From: Kiritimatiellia bacterium
GTDB taxonomy: Bacteria; Verrucomicrobiota; Kiritimatiellia; SLAD01
NCBI GenBank assembly: GCA_007134735.1
Contig: SLKG01000037.1
Location: 1-64,000, forward strand
DNA length: 64,000 nucleotides
Reading direction: 5' to 3'
Shown: positions 47,937 through 57,789 of the stretch, one piece after another
Layout of the letters: each line of letters begins with the position of its first letter
Position numbering within the stretch: the first letter of the stretch is position 1
The notes under the pieces: generated by a model
What the model was told of the DNA's origin: nothing
The model's database searches: none
What the model saw: the letters and a program-made list of their open reading frames with translations, nothing else
Program-made: the position numbers and the translations under genes

Positions 47937-49130
47937 ATGAAGGTAGTGTTGGCTTATTCAGGCGGATTGGACACGTCGGTCATTATCCAGTGGCTGATGG
48001 ATGAGTACAAGGCGGACGTCATCGCGTTTGCGGCCGATCTTGGGCAGGAAGAGGAACTGAGCGGATTGGACGAGAAGGCGAAGAAATCCGGCGCGGTCAA
48101 GGTCTATATCGACGACTTGCGCGAGGAATTCGCTCGGGATTTCGTGTTTCCCATGATCCGGGCGGGTGCGGTGTACGAATCGGGCTACCTGCTCGGCACC
48201 TCGATTGCTCGGCCCCTGATTGCCAAGCGCATGGTCGAGATTGCGCGGAAAAACCGGGCGGAAGCCATCAGCCACGGCGCCACGGGCAAGGGGAACGACC
48301 AGGTCCGGTTCGAGGTGACGGCCTATGCGCTGGAACCCGATATCCGGATTATCGCGCCTTGGCGCGAATGGTCGTTCAACTCGCGGACGGACCTGATCAA
48401 CTACGCGAAACAGCACGACATACCCGTGCCGGTAACAACGGAAAAACCGTACAGCATGGATCGCAACCTGTTGCATATCAGCTATGAGGGCGGCATCCTG
48501 GAGGATCCCTGGGCCGAACCGCCGAAGGACATGTTTAAACTGACGGCGGCACCCGAGGATGCGCCGGACGAAGCCGAGGAGGTGACCCTCGACTTTAAGG
48601 CGGGCGATGCCGTGGCTGTAAACGGGAAGCAAATGGACCCGCTGGAAGTCATGCAGACGCTGAACCGGCTTGGGGGTCGGCACGGAGTGGGCCGGATCGA
48701 CCTGGTCGAGAACCGTTTTGTCGGCATGAAGAGCCGGGGGGTGTACGAAACGCCGGGCGGGACGATCCTGCACCGGGCGCGGGAGGCGGTGGAACAGCTC
48801 ACGATGGACCGGGAAGTGATGCACCTGCGGAATTCGCTGGTGCCGCAATATGCGAAGCTGGTGTACGACGGGTTCTGGTACGCGCCGGAACGCGAGATGC
48901 TGCAGAAGGCGATGGACGAGGCGGCTTCGGCGGTGACGGGGACGGCGCGGGTGAAACTGTTCAAGGGCAGTTGTACGGTCGTCGGCCGGAAAGCGGATCG
49001 GTCGTTGTACGATCCGGAGATTTCGACGTTCGAAGCCGGTGACGCGTATAATCAAAAGGACGCGGAAGGGTTCATCAAGCTCAATGCCCTGCGATTGCGG
49101 ATCAGGGCGGCGGGAAAGAAAATGGAGTGA
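47937..49130 (+). CDS. argG: Argininosuccinate synthase
   Basis: [46 protein letters not shown]. Confidence 0.97.
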   Translation: MKVVLAYSGGLDTSVIIQWLMDEYKADVIAFAADLGQEEELSGLDEKAKKSGAVKVYIDDLREEFARDFVFPMIRAGAVYESGYLLGTSIARPLIAKRMVEIARKNRAEAISHGATGKGNDQVRFEVTAYALEPDIRIIAPWREWSFNSRTDLINYAKQHDIPVPVTTEKPYSMDRNLLHISYEGGILEDPWAEPPKDMFKLTAAPEDAPDEAEEVTLDFKAGDAVAVNGKQMDPLEVMQTLNRLGGRHGVGRIDLVENRFVGMKSRGVYETPGGTILHRAREAVEQLTMDREVMHLRNSLVPQYAKLVYDGFWYAPEREMLQKAMDEAASAVTGTARVKLFKGSCTVVGRKADRSLYDPEISTFEAGDAYNQKDAEGFIKLNALRLRIRAAGKKME

Positions 49131-49242
49131 TGGAGTGCTGGAGTACTGGAGTATTGGAGGAATGGAGGAATGAAGTAATGGCGGGAGGCTGATCCGAACG
49201 AAGTTCCTACAGCACTCCTTCACTCCAGTACTCCATCACTCC
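49124..49242. repeat. Inverted repeat, no ORF inside
   Basis: ggagtgatggagtgctggagtactggagta (49124-49153) vs cactccttcactccagtactccatcactcc (49213-49242); about 25/30 paired. Confidence 0.8.
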
Positions 49243-49259
49243 CAATCTTCGAAGGGATT

Positions 49260-50537
49260 ATGTTGTCATCTTTACACATACAGGAATTTCCCTATCAAAA
49301 CGGCGAACTCTACGCTGAAGACGTGCCGGTACGCGCGTTGGCGGAACAGTACGGCACGCCGCTCTATCTCTACAGCCGCTCGCATTTGCGGCGGCAATAC
49401 CATGCGTTGGTTTCCGCGTTGCGCGCGATCAATCCGGAAATCTTTTTTGCGGTCAAATCCAATTCCAATCTTGCGGTGATCCGCGCCTTGGCGGATGAGG
49501 GCGCGGGTGCGGATGTGGTGTCCGGCGGCGAATTGTTCCGGGCGCGGCGGGCCGGCGTGGAAGCATCCCGGATCGTCTTCGCCGGTGTCGGCAAGACGGA
49601 GGAGGAAATCGATTACGCCCTGCGGGAAAACATCCGTTTCTTTACGGTGGAATCCGAACCGGAACTGGAACGCATTTCGCAACGAGCCGAGGCACTCGGG
49701 GCGGTCGGCCGCATAGCCGTCCGGGTGAATCCCGACGTGGACCCGAACACGCACCGGTACACGATGACCGGCAAGGCGGAAAACAAATTCGGCGTTGATG
49801 TGGACCGAGCGGTAAAAGCGTACGAACGGGCCGACCGGCTGCCCGCCATCGAAATCGCGGGTTTGCACATGCATTTGGGCTCGCCCATCATGACCCCGCA
49901 GCCCTACGTTGAGGCGCTGGAAAAAGTCCGTCCCTTGTGCGAAGAACTGAAGGGACGGTATGAAACCTTCCGCCATCTCGATATTGGCGGAGGGATGGGG
50001 ATTCCGTATCGACCCGATGAGCAGGGGTTGAATCCCCGCGATTTAGCCATGGCGATTTTCCCGGTCCTGAATGGGCTCGATCTGGCCGTGGCCCTAGAAC
50101 CGGGCCGCTTTCTAACCGGCCATGCGGGGATCCTGGTCGCCCGGGTCCAGTACGTGAAGGAGAATTCCCTGAAGAAATTCATCATTGTGGATGCCGGTAT
50201 GAATGACCTGATTCGCCCCGCCCTGTATGAGGCGCATCATGAGATCGTGCCCGTGCGCGAGACGGGTGGGACCCTGTTCGGCGACGTGGTCGGGCCGGTA
50301 TGCGAATCCGGCGATTTCCTGGCGGTCGATCGTGATCTGCCGGCGGTTGAGCAGGGTGATCTGCTGGCCGTGATGGGGGCGGGCGCCTATGGGTTTGTCA
50401 TGTCCTCCAATTATAACAGTCGTGCCCGCGCGGCGGAAATCATGGTCGACGGCTCCGAAGTGCGTGTGGTGCGGGAACGGGAAACGCCCGAGGATATGAT
50501 ACGGGGCGAATCGATTCCGGAATGGACAAAGCGCTGA
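49260..50537 (+). CDS. lysA: Diaminopimelate decarboxylase
   Basis: GTPLYLYSRSHLRRQY, FFAVKSNSNLAVIRAL (PLP Lys), HLDIGGGMGIPY, EPGRFLTGHAG, GAGAYGFVMSSNYNSR. Confidence 0.95.
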   Translation: MLSSLHIQEFPYQNGELYAEDVPVRALAEQYGTPLYLYSRSHLRRQYHALVSALRAINPEIFFAVKSNSNLAVIRALADEGAGADVVSGGELFRARRAGVEASRIVFAGVGKTEEEIDYALRENIRFFTVESEPELERISQRAEALGAVGRIAVRVNPDVDPNTHRYTMTGKAENKFGVDVDRAVKAYERADRLPAIEIAGLHMHLGSPIMTPQPYVEALEKVRPLCEELKGRYETFRHLDIGGGMGIPYRPDEQGLNPRDLAMAIFPVLNGLDLAVALEPGRFLTGHAGILVARVQYVKENSLKKFIIVDAGMNDLIRPALYEAHHEIVPVRETGGTLFGDVVGPVCESGDFLAVDRDLPAVEQGDLLAVMGAGAYGFVMSSNYNSRARAAEIMVDGSEVRVVRERETPEDMIRGESIPEWTKR

Positions 50538-50672
50538 AGAAGTGGGAGTAATAACGGGATACGGGATACGGGATGCGAGATACGGGATGCGGGGTGTTAT
50601 TCTGAACGTGGTCATAACCGGCATTATCGCGGATCCCGTAACACGTAACGCGCATCAGGAGGGAATCTCAAC

Positions 50673-51539
50673 ATGTTCAAAGGTTGCTACACAGCCATGG
50701 TCACCCCGTTCGCGAAGGACGGCTCGGTGGATTATGACCGTTTTGGCGAGCTGATCGAATTCCAGGTCGAGGGTGGTGTGGACGGGATCGTGCCGGTCGG
50801 GACGACGGGGGAATCGCCCACGCTGGACGTCCGCGAACATCACCGCGTTATTGAATATGCCGTTAAAGCGGCGGCCGGCCGGATCAAGGTGATCGCCGGA
50901 ACCGGCGGGAATTCCACGGCGGAAGCCCTGGAGCTGACGGCGCATGCGCGCGAAGCGGGCGCCGACGGGACCCTGCAGGTGACACCCTATTACAACAAGC
51001 CGAACCAGAAGGGATTGATTCAACATTTCTCCGCGGTGGCGGATGTCGGTTTGCCCGTGGTGCTCTATAATATTCCGGGTCGGACCTCGCGCGAGATTGC
51101 CTTGGAGACGGTCGTGGAGCTGGCCGGTCATGAACACGTTGTGGCGATTAAGGAAGCGGCCGGCGACGTGGACCGGGTGAGTCGGTATGTGCATGCCTGC
51201 GATATCGAGGTGTTGTCGGGCGATGATCCGTTGACCGTGCCGATGATGGCGGTGGGCGCGATTGGCGTCATCAGCGTCGCCAGCAATGTCATCCCCCGGG
51301 AGATTGCGGCGATGGTTCATGCCGCGCTGGACGGAAAATGGGATGAGGCCCGGGCGTGCCATCGGAAATGGTACGGGCTCTTCAACGCGCTGTTCGTGGA
51401 TACCAATCCCATTCCGGTCAAGGCGGCGCTGGCCATGATGGGCCGGGTCGAAGAGGTGTACCGGCTCCCGCTGTGTTCCATGGATGAGGCGAAGAAGGAT
51501 GCGTTGCGGGAGATGTTAAAGGAGATGGGATTGATTTAG
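50673..51539 (+). CDS. dapA: 4-hydroxy-tetrahydrodipicolinate synthase
   Basis: MFKGCYTAMVTPFAKDGSVDYD, GTTGESPTLDVREH, PYYNKPNQKGLIQHF, VVLYNIPGRTSREI. Confidence 0.97.
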   Translation: MFKGCYTAMVTPFAKDGSVDYDRFGELIEFQVEGGVDGIVPVGTTGESPTLDVREHHRVIEYAVKAAAGRIKVIAGTGGNSTAEALELTAHAREAGADGTLQVTPYYNKPNQKGLIQHFSAVADVGLPVVLYNIPGRTSREIALETVVELAGHEHVVAIKEAAGDVDRVSRYVHACDIEVLSGDDPLTVPMMAVGAIGVISVASNVIPREIAAMVHAALDGKWDEARACHRKWYGLFNALFVDTNPIPVKAALAMMGRVEEVYRLPLCSMDEAKKDALREMLKEMGLI

Positions 51540-51605
51540 CGCGGTCGGGCATCGGGCGCTGTATGCGCCGTGAACGTATGATCCGGACGTGTATGGTGAT
51601 GAACG

Positions 51606-51680
51606 GCGGGTCCGGCGGCCCCGCTCCACCCGTCCCGAATCACCTTGGGTAGGTAGGGCGGTCGCGCCGCGACCGCCGGG
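51606..51680. repeat. REP family 3 copy between dapA and dapB
   Basis: ggcgggtccggcggccccgctccacc ... ggtagggcggtcgcgccgcgaccgcc (25/26 vs 2536-2561). Confidence 0.8.
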
Positions 51681-51743
51681 ACGCTTGTACCGCATTGACG
51701 GTGAAAAATCGGCCGGGGAGCTTAACCAAATACTGGAAATATC

Positions 51744-52556
51744 ATGAATAATCTCGTCATCATCGGCGCCGGAGGGCGCATGGGAAAGGCCATTACCCGG
51801 TGTGTGCTTTCGGGCGTGGTGCCGGATCTGCGTCTGGTGGGCGCGGTGGATGTGCCGGAGTGCCCGGAGTACGGGAAGGATGTCGGTCTGGCCGCCGGCC
51901 TGCCGGAAGCGGGCGTGTTGATTTCGTCCGAATTGGAAGCGGTGGCGTCCCAGGCGGATGTTTTGATTGATTTCAGTTTTCACACCGCAACCGCGGACCA
52001 TGCGGTGCGCGCCGCGAAATGGGGCCGGGCCCTGGTAACCGGAACAACCGGGTTCACGGAGGAAGAAAAGAAGGCGCTGGCAAACGCCGCGGAAGCGGTG
52101 CCCATGGTCATGGCCCCCAATATGAGCCTGGGCGTGAACCTCTTGTTCTCGCTGGTGGCGGAAGCGGCCCGGGCCCTGAAGGATCGGGGATATGACGTGG
52201 AGATTGTGGAACGTCATCACCGGCGCAAGAAGGATGCGCCGAGCGGGACCGCCCTGCGCCTTGGGGAGATGGCCGCGGAAGGGCTGGGTTTGAATCTTCG
52301 GAATGCCGCGGTTCACGGGCGTGAAGGGATATCGGAGAGCGAAAGGGAGTTGGGTCAGATAGGATTTCATGCCATACGCGCCGGTGATTTTGTGGGCGAT
52401 CATACGGTGCTTTTTGCCGCGGAGGGGGAATCGATCGAATTGTCCCACCGGGCGACCAGCCGCGACACGTTCGCCATCGGCGCCCTGCGCGCCGCCGCCT
52501 GGGTCAAGGGACGTCCGGCGGGAATGTATTCCATGCGGGACGTGTTGGGGGTGTAG
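51744..52556 (+). CDS. dapB: 4-hydroxy-tetrahydrodipicolinate reductase
   Basis: MNNLVIIGAGGRMGKAI, VTGTTGFTEEE, EIVERHHRRKKDAPSGTALRLGE. Confidence 0.97.
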   Translation: MNNLVIIGAGGRMGKAITRCVLSGVVPDLRLVGAVDVPECPEYGKDVGLAAGLPEAGVLISSELEAVASQADVLIDFSFHTATADHAVRAAKWGRALVTGTTGFTEEEKKALANAAEAVPMVMAPNMSLGVNLLFSLVAEAARALKDRGYDVEIVERHHRRKKDAPSGTALRLGEMAAEGLGLNLRNAAVHGREGISESERELGQIGFHAIRAGDFVGDHTVLFAAEGESIELSHRATSRDTFAIGALRAAAWVKGRPAGMYSMRDVLGV

Positions 52557-52593
52557 ATTCGGACAATTCCCCCAACACGCGTGTATCCGGGAT

Positions 52594-52672
52594 GGAGGGC
52601 GAGGCTCCGGCCGAGCCGGAATCAACCCATACTCCTCGCCATGGTCGCGGCTCAGCAGGAGCTTCGCCCTCC
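52594..52672. repeat. REP family 1 hairpin between dapB and folK
   Basis: ggagggcgaggctccggccgagccgg ... cggctcagcaggagcttcgccctcc. Confidence 0.9.
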
Positions 52673-52720
52673 ATGGATGAAATCTCTTCCGCCCATCCAT
52701 GGTTATTATCCGGGGGTGTC

Positions 52721-53221
52721 ATGGAAGTCGGATTGAGTTTGGGTAGCAATCAAGGGGATCGCCTGGCGCATATGAAAGCGGCCCGGGATCGCATTCTGTC
52801 CGCGTCCGATGTGCGATTCGTGGCGCAGTCCCCCCTCTACGAAACCGAGCCCGTGGGCGTACGGGACGAATTCCGGGATTTGAAATTTCTGAATGCCGTG
52901 CTCGTGATGGAAAGCGCCCGCCTCCCCGAACGGTGGTTGGCAAATTTGCGCGAACTCGAATACGACATGGGGCGCCTGCGCGGGGCCGACCGCAATGCGC
53001 CGCGCCCGATTGACGTTGATATTCTATATATCGACGATCAATGCATTGACAGCGGTGGTTTGGTGGTTCCGCATCCGCGATGGGCGGAGCGATGCTTTGT
53101 CGTGCAACCGCTTGCGGATGTCCGGCCCGATCTCGTCCTGCCCGGCATGGGACGGTCCGTTCGGCAGGTGCTGGGTGACCTTGGAAAACAAGGGGTCGTC
53201 CTGTTTGCCCGGGATTGGTAA
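52721..53221 (+). CDS. folK: 2-amino-4-hydroxy-6-hydroxymethyldihydropteridine diphosphokinase
   Basis: GLSLGSNQGDRLAHMKAA; ELEYDMGRLRGADRNAPRPIDVDILYID; start moved past the REP-derived N-terminus. Confidence 0.93.
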   Translation: MEVGLSLGSNQGDRLAHMKAARDRILSASDVRFVAQSPLYETEPVGVRDEFRDLKFLNAVLVMESARLPERWLANLRELEYDMGRLRGADRNAPRPIDVDILYIDDQCIDSGGLVVPHPRWAERCFVVQPLADVRPDLVLPGMGRSVRQVLGDLGKQGVVLFARDW

Positions 53222-53262
53222 GCGGGCCCGCAGGACGGGTATTCCTGTTATCGCCGTCTCTT

Positions 53263-56007
53263 CTACGGGACCCGTACGCGCACACGATAGTAGCGGAAAT
53301 CATTCGTGGCCGGAGGCGCATTCGAGGTCGGCCATTGCGTGAGGGTGTCACCACCCTGAAATTCGCCGCCCGCCGCAATCCATTCGCCTTCTTCCGTCAG
53401 TTTGGCGTCCCGGTATAGAACCTGGTACAGGCGGCCCGTGCTGGACACGAAGGAAAAAGCGTCCAGTTCCGTGCCGGATCGAACCGGATTGAAGATATGG
53501 AAGAAGCTGTCCGCATCGGTCGGGTCGGTATCGGCGATATATTCCGCCAGATTTGTCGTTCCGTCACCGTCCGCATCGGCATCGGCCACGGCGCCGGTGG
53601 AAGAGCCGAAATGAACGTATTCCCACCAGTCCGGGATGCCGTCGTCATCGGTGTCCGTATATACCCGGATCCGGACGATCTCGCTGTTCAGCCGTTCCCC
53701 GCCGTCACCGAAGGCAACGGCCTGTAACTCAATCACACCGGCGCCGCTGGTCGAAGTATCCCAGATGAATTCATGCGGTTCGCTTTCCGATACGTCCACC
53801 AGCCATCCATTGGCGGAAAAAGCGACGGAGGTAATCGCGCCGGGCGAAAGCGTCGCGGTGACTTCGGCGGTAACGATCGTACCGGCCTTGAACATGGCCG
53901 GAGGCGCCGGGTTCTCAATGACGCAGGAACCGTTGACGTTGCTGACGATAAACGGGATCACGGCGTGGCCCTGTGTTTCCAGGGAAGACCCCTCATAGGC
54001 GACCGCGCGCAGGGTATGCGGTCCATCCGCGAGACCGGCCGTATCCAATGTGTAGCCGGCCGACACTTCATCCGCGCCCCGGCTCAGGAAGATCATGCCG
54101 CGCGCGCCGATGACGTCTTCGTTCCCGGTCAGCTTCCCCTCGTAGGCGCCGGTTACTTCCGTTCCAATGGCCTCAAAATGGATCTCCACGTGGTAACCTT
54201 CCCACGTGTTGGTGCGCGAACCCACCCACGCTTCGACCGTGTTTCCGACGGTGCGCACATTGAACACCTCCACGCCCGTAACACCCTGTAGGCCGGAATC
54301 GGCGTTCACCTGGTTGCGCAGGGCCGTCATCATGTCGGACAGGCTGGTTTCCGATGAAGCCGTAACGGTGTTGCTGACCACCACGTGGTCCAGGCGGGTC
54401 ACCACAAGCCGGAACACGTCGTCCTCCTGTAGCGTGCCGGTGGCCGAGATCATCTGTCGCGCGGGAAACGGTGTTTCCATCAGGTTGGTTCCGGGCGTAT
54501 GGGCGAACAGGACCGGAGGCCCCGGAGACGAGGTGGTTCCTGCGGTATAGGTGATATGCGCGCCCGCTTCGCCCAACGCGGTTTGAGTCAATTCGATCCG
54601 GTCCGAATGGGCGTACGCGGTAACCGGTGTGAAGAGGGGCGGCGGGGCAACCGACGCATTGATGGCCTCGGCGAGGCCTTGTGCCGCGTCGGCGAGGGTA
54701 TCGCCCGGCTGAATTTCGTACGCGCGTTTTTCCCCGTTGATTTCAGCAAAGATCTCGTCTCCCGCCCGGAGCGCGATATTGGTCAGCGTGGTTACCAACA
54801 GATCGTCAATGAAAAGATCGATCCGGTCCACGGTTCGATCCACGCGCGAGGCCGTGGCCGTAAACGCGATATTCACCAGGCCCTCAAGCACCTCGCCGGG
54901 TTCCAAGCCGTAGACGGCGATGCCGGGCGGCACGGCGTACGGTGCGGTAAGTGGATCGCCGATCACGACGCCCTGGTAAGGGTTCCGCAGGGACATATAA
55001 TAGCTTTCCCCGAGATTGAATCCGCGCGCGTACCAGAAATGCACGCGGGCCTGTGGAAACTTGTTGGTGAACGCACACGGTTCCGTCACGGTGCCGTACG
55101 AACCCGATGCCCCGGCGGAAACCCAGTCGAGAATGGACATTTGAGCGGAATCGAACAGCCGTCCCCCGAAGGAGGTCATGTGATCGGCCAGGGCGCCGGG
55201 CGCGTAATGATTATCCGCCAGGTCGTTGACGCTGCTCAAGCCGGTCAGGTATCCCATGATGTTGGTCTGTCCGGAGAGGGTGTTGGCCCTGAGAATATGA
55301 CTGGTGACGGACGGGTCGAGGAAAAGGGAGAGAAAGGCCGACCGGTCGAATTGCGGCCATCGGACATTGCGCGCGGTGCTGCTGGTGAACATGTAGAAGA
55401 TGTTGGCCTGGGGCGCGGTCTGATCGGCCGACGCACTTCGATCAATCAATCGCCGGTTGTCGTCATCGTTCCAGGCCGTGAGCATGGTGGTGATATAGTA
55501 GCGGCCGTCGCTGGGCCATCCGGAATGGGTGAACGCGATTTCCGTTTCAAAGTAATCGCTTTCGGTATCCACTCCGAGATTGCAGGAATGCGGGGGTTGC
55601 GGCCAGGCCGGCGGCGAAAATTTGTAGTCATAGAACATGGCTGAAGTGAGGGCATTCATATTGGTGCCCCCGCTTCCGAGCTGAACCCGGGAAGGGATGT
55701 CGCGCGAAAATACGATATAGTCGATCTGACTGCCGAGACCGGCCGCGTCGATGTAGTTCAGGATGGGATTGCGGACCTGGTTGCTGAACACGGTTGTGTT
55801 GATCGTGTAGTTGGTGGTTACGTTGATCCGGAACAGGTTGCGGCTGGGAATCCCGCGGATTTCTCGGTAGTAGTTGCCTAGGTCGAGCGAGTGGGGACTT
55901 GCCTCATTTACAACGACCAGCACGTTCTGGGGGCCGCCCCCCGCCCATACGGTGGCGGTCATCAACCACAGAGATAGAAACGGCAGCCAACGGATTTTCA
56001 TTTGCAT
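53263..56007 (-). CDS. Large secreted TIGR03790-like protein with calcium-binding repeats
   Basis: Signal peptide LPFLSLWLMTATVWA; NVLVVVNEASPHSLDLGNYYREIRGIPSRNLFRINV; DTDDDGIPDWWE ... DADADGDGTTNLAEYIADTDPTD. Confidence 0.8.
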   Translation of the reverse strand: MQMKIRWLPFLSLWLMTATVWAGGGPQNVLVVVNEASPHSLDLGNYYREIRGIPSRNLFRINVTTNYTINTTVFSNQVRNPILNYIDAAGLGSQIDYIVFSRDIPSRVQLGSGGTNMNALTSAMFYDYKFSPPAWPQPPHSCNLGVDTESDYFETEIAFTHSGWPSDGRYYITTMLTAWNDDDNRRLIDRSASADQTAPQANIFYMFTSSTARNVRWPQFDRSAFLSLFLDPSVTSHILRANTLSGQTNIMGYLTGLSSVNDLADNHYAPGALADHMTSFGGRLFDSAQMSILDWVSAGASGSYGTVTEPCAFTNKFPQARVHFWYARGFNLGESYYMSLRNPYQGVVIGDPLTAPYAVPPGIAVYGLEPGEVLEGLVNIAFTATASRVDRTVDRIDLFIDDLLVTTLTNIALRAGDEIFAEINGEKRAYEIQPGDTLADAAQGLAEAINASVAPPPLFTPVTAYAHSDRIELTQTALGEAGAHITYTAGTTSSPGPPVLFAHTPGTNLMETPFPARQMISATGTLQEDDVFRLVVTRLDHVVVSNTVTASSETSLSDMMTALRNQVNADSGLQGVTGVEVFNVRTVGNTVEAWVGSRTNTWEGYHVEIHFEAIGTEVTGAYEGKLTGNEDVIGARGMIFLSRGADEVSAGYTLDTAGLADGPHTLRAVAYEGSSLETQGHAVIPFIVSNVNGSCVIENPAPPAMFKAGTIVTAEVTATLSPGAITSVAFSANGWLVDVSESEPHEFIWDTSTSGAGVIELQAVAFGDGGERLNSEIVRIRVYTDTDDDGIPDWWEYVHFGSSTGAVADADADGDGTTNLAEYIADTDPTDADSFFHIFNPVRSGTELDAFSFVSSTGRLYQVLYRDAKLTEEGEWIAAGGEFQGGDTLTQWPTSNAPPATNDFRYYRVRVRVP

Positions 56008-56161
56008 CAGCCGACAATTACAGGTACTGATCGTACCAGCCAATATAAGTCAACATGAGGCGTCCGTCAATGCGTGCCTCCCGTGCCGATGCTTGACCTG
56101 GCCGCGACGGATGTTTAGAGTTGCGAACCGCTTGATAAGGGGAAACCCGGGAGAACAGCAT

Positions 56162-56908
56162 ATGGTTGTAAAGTCAGACGTCGAAGAACATCCTAAAGGA
56201 ACGGAAACCGGCGTGGAGGAACAAGGTTCCCCTTACGCGCTTCTATTTGAACTGGAGGGGGTGGCGATTGAGGCGCGCAAGGCCGAATTCGAGGTATTGC
56301 AGAGCCTGCTTCGCGAACACAAGGTTGATGTGACGGCGCATCATTTCTCAAAGCACTGCCTGAACACCAGCCCGCGGCACTATCTTCCGGATCTACTGGA
56401 GCTTCTGGGCGCCCGGAAGATCTCCGCGAACAAACTGGCGGAGGAAATCGACAGCGGGATGGCGCTGTATTTTTCTTCGAGCGAGGCGGTGTTGAGGTCG
56501 ACCCTGCAAGCGGTACTGGCGGCCGCGGCGGAGAGAGACATGCCGTTGGCCATGCTGACCGCCATCAAACCTTCCACGGCCGAATCGCTGATGAAGCAGT
56601 TGGGTTTGGATCAATGGAATGTGCAGTTGTTTGATTTTGAGCGTCAGGACCGGGTCTTTCCGCGGGCTGATAGTTGGCTGAAGATGGCCAAGTCCCTTTC
56701 CCGCACCCCCCGACAGTGCCTGGCGCTGGCGGGAAGCATGGTTTCAAGCAAATCGGCATTGTCCGCCGGCATGCGCTGTGTGGTGATTCCGGATGAATTT
56801 ACCCTGTTTCAGGATTTCGGCGGCGCGGACGTGGTGGTGGATTCGGATGCGGAGCTTGATCCGAATGAATTGCTCGACATGCTGTGTCCGCTCGAAAGAC
56901 CGTTTTGA
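56162..56908 (+). CDS. HAD-like protein with degenerate catalytic motifs
   Basis: YALLFELEGVAIEARKAEFEVLQSLL in place of FDxDG; HAD-like order of later segments retained. Confidence 0.65.
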   Translation: MVVKSDVEEHPKGTETGVEEQGSPYALLFELEGVAIEARKAEFEVLQSLLREHKVDVTAHHFSKHCLNTSPRHYLPDLLELLGARKISANKLAEEIDSGMALYFSSSEAVLRSTLQAVLAAAAERDMPLAMLTAIKPSTAESLMKQLGLDQWNVQLFDFERQDRVFPRADSWLKMAKSLSRTPRQCLALAGSMVSSKSALSAGMRCVVIPDEFTLFQDFGGADVVVDSDAELDPNELLDMLCPLERPF

Positions 56909-57005
56909 AGCCGGGAATATTGCGAATGCGCGGCGGCGGCCCGGACGAAAATATTCCCGGCAGGCGCCGCACTTCCCTGTAAACCATGCCTGATGATGTG
57001 TTCCT

Positions 57006-57788
57006 ATGAAGGCCCCGAAACAATCCGATCCGGTCAAGCGGCTTCTCGAAATCATGCGGATTCTGCGATCCGGGGAAGGGTGCCCGTGGGACCGTGAACA
57101 ATCCCTGGAAACGTTGAGACCGCATCTGGTCGAGGAAAGTTATGAAGTACTCGATGCCATGGAGAGCGGGGACCGTGAGAAATTAAAAGAGGAGCTGGGG
57201 GATTTGCTCCTGCAGATTGTATTTCAATCCCAGATCTGTTCGGAGGAAGGCTCCTTCACGTTTGAGGATGTGGCCGGCCGCATTGCCGATAAACTGGTGC
57301 ATCGCCATCCGCACGTATTTGGCGATGTACAGGTGTCCGGTTCCGGGGAAGTGCTCAAGAACTGGGAGCGTATCAAGCGGGATGAGAAAGAAGAAGGTCC
57401 GCGCTCGGTAACCGAAGGCATTCCCCGCCACCTGCCCGCCTTGCACAAGGCCGAGGAGGTTCAGAAACGCGCGGCACGCGTTGGTTTCGACTGGTGCGAG
57501 ACGGAACAGGTCATGGCAAAGCTGGACGAGGAAGTGGCCGAACTCAAGGAGGCGATGGCCGGCGGAGATCCCGCGCGGGTGCGCGACGAATTGGGTGATG
57601 TGCTGTTCACCGTGGTCAATCTGGCACGCTTCGAAAAACTCCATGCCGAACAGGTTTTGAATGACGCAGTTACGCGTTTCTCCGAACGTTTCCGCCGGAT
57701 CGAAAACCATGTTCACGAACAGGGCCGGGCGCTGACCGACTACACACTGGACGAACTCGAGACCCTGTGGCAGGAGGGGAAGAGGTAG
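57006..57788 (+). CDS. mazG: Nucleoside triphosphate pyrophosphohydrolase MazG
   Basis: GCPWDREQSLETLRPHLVEESYEVLDAME; EELGDLLLQIVFQSQI; second MazG half with VRDELGDVLFTVVNLARF. Confidence 0.97.
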   Translation: MKAPKQSDPVKRLLEIMRILRSGEGCPWDREQSLETLRPHLVEESYEVLDAMESGDREKLKEELGDLLLQIVFQSQICSEEGSFTFEDVAGRIADKLVHRHPHVFGDVQVSGSGEVLKNWERIKRDEKEEGPRSVTEGIPRHLPALHKAEEVQKRAARVGFDWCETEQVMAKLDEEVAELKEAMAGGDPARVRDELGDVLFTVVNLARFEKLHAEQVLNDAVTRFSERFRRIENHVHEQGRALTDYTLDELETLWQEGKR

Positions 57789-57789
57789 G

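Noticed and set aside
47958-49223. 421-aa minus-strand ORF opposite argG
   Set aside because: Shadow ORF of argG; no signal of its own.
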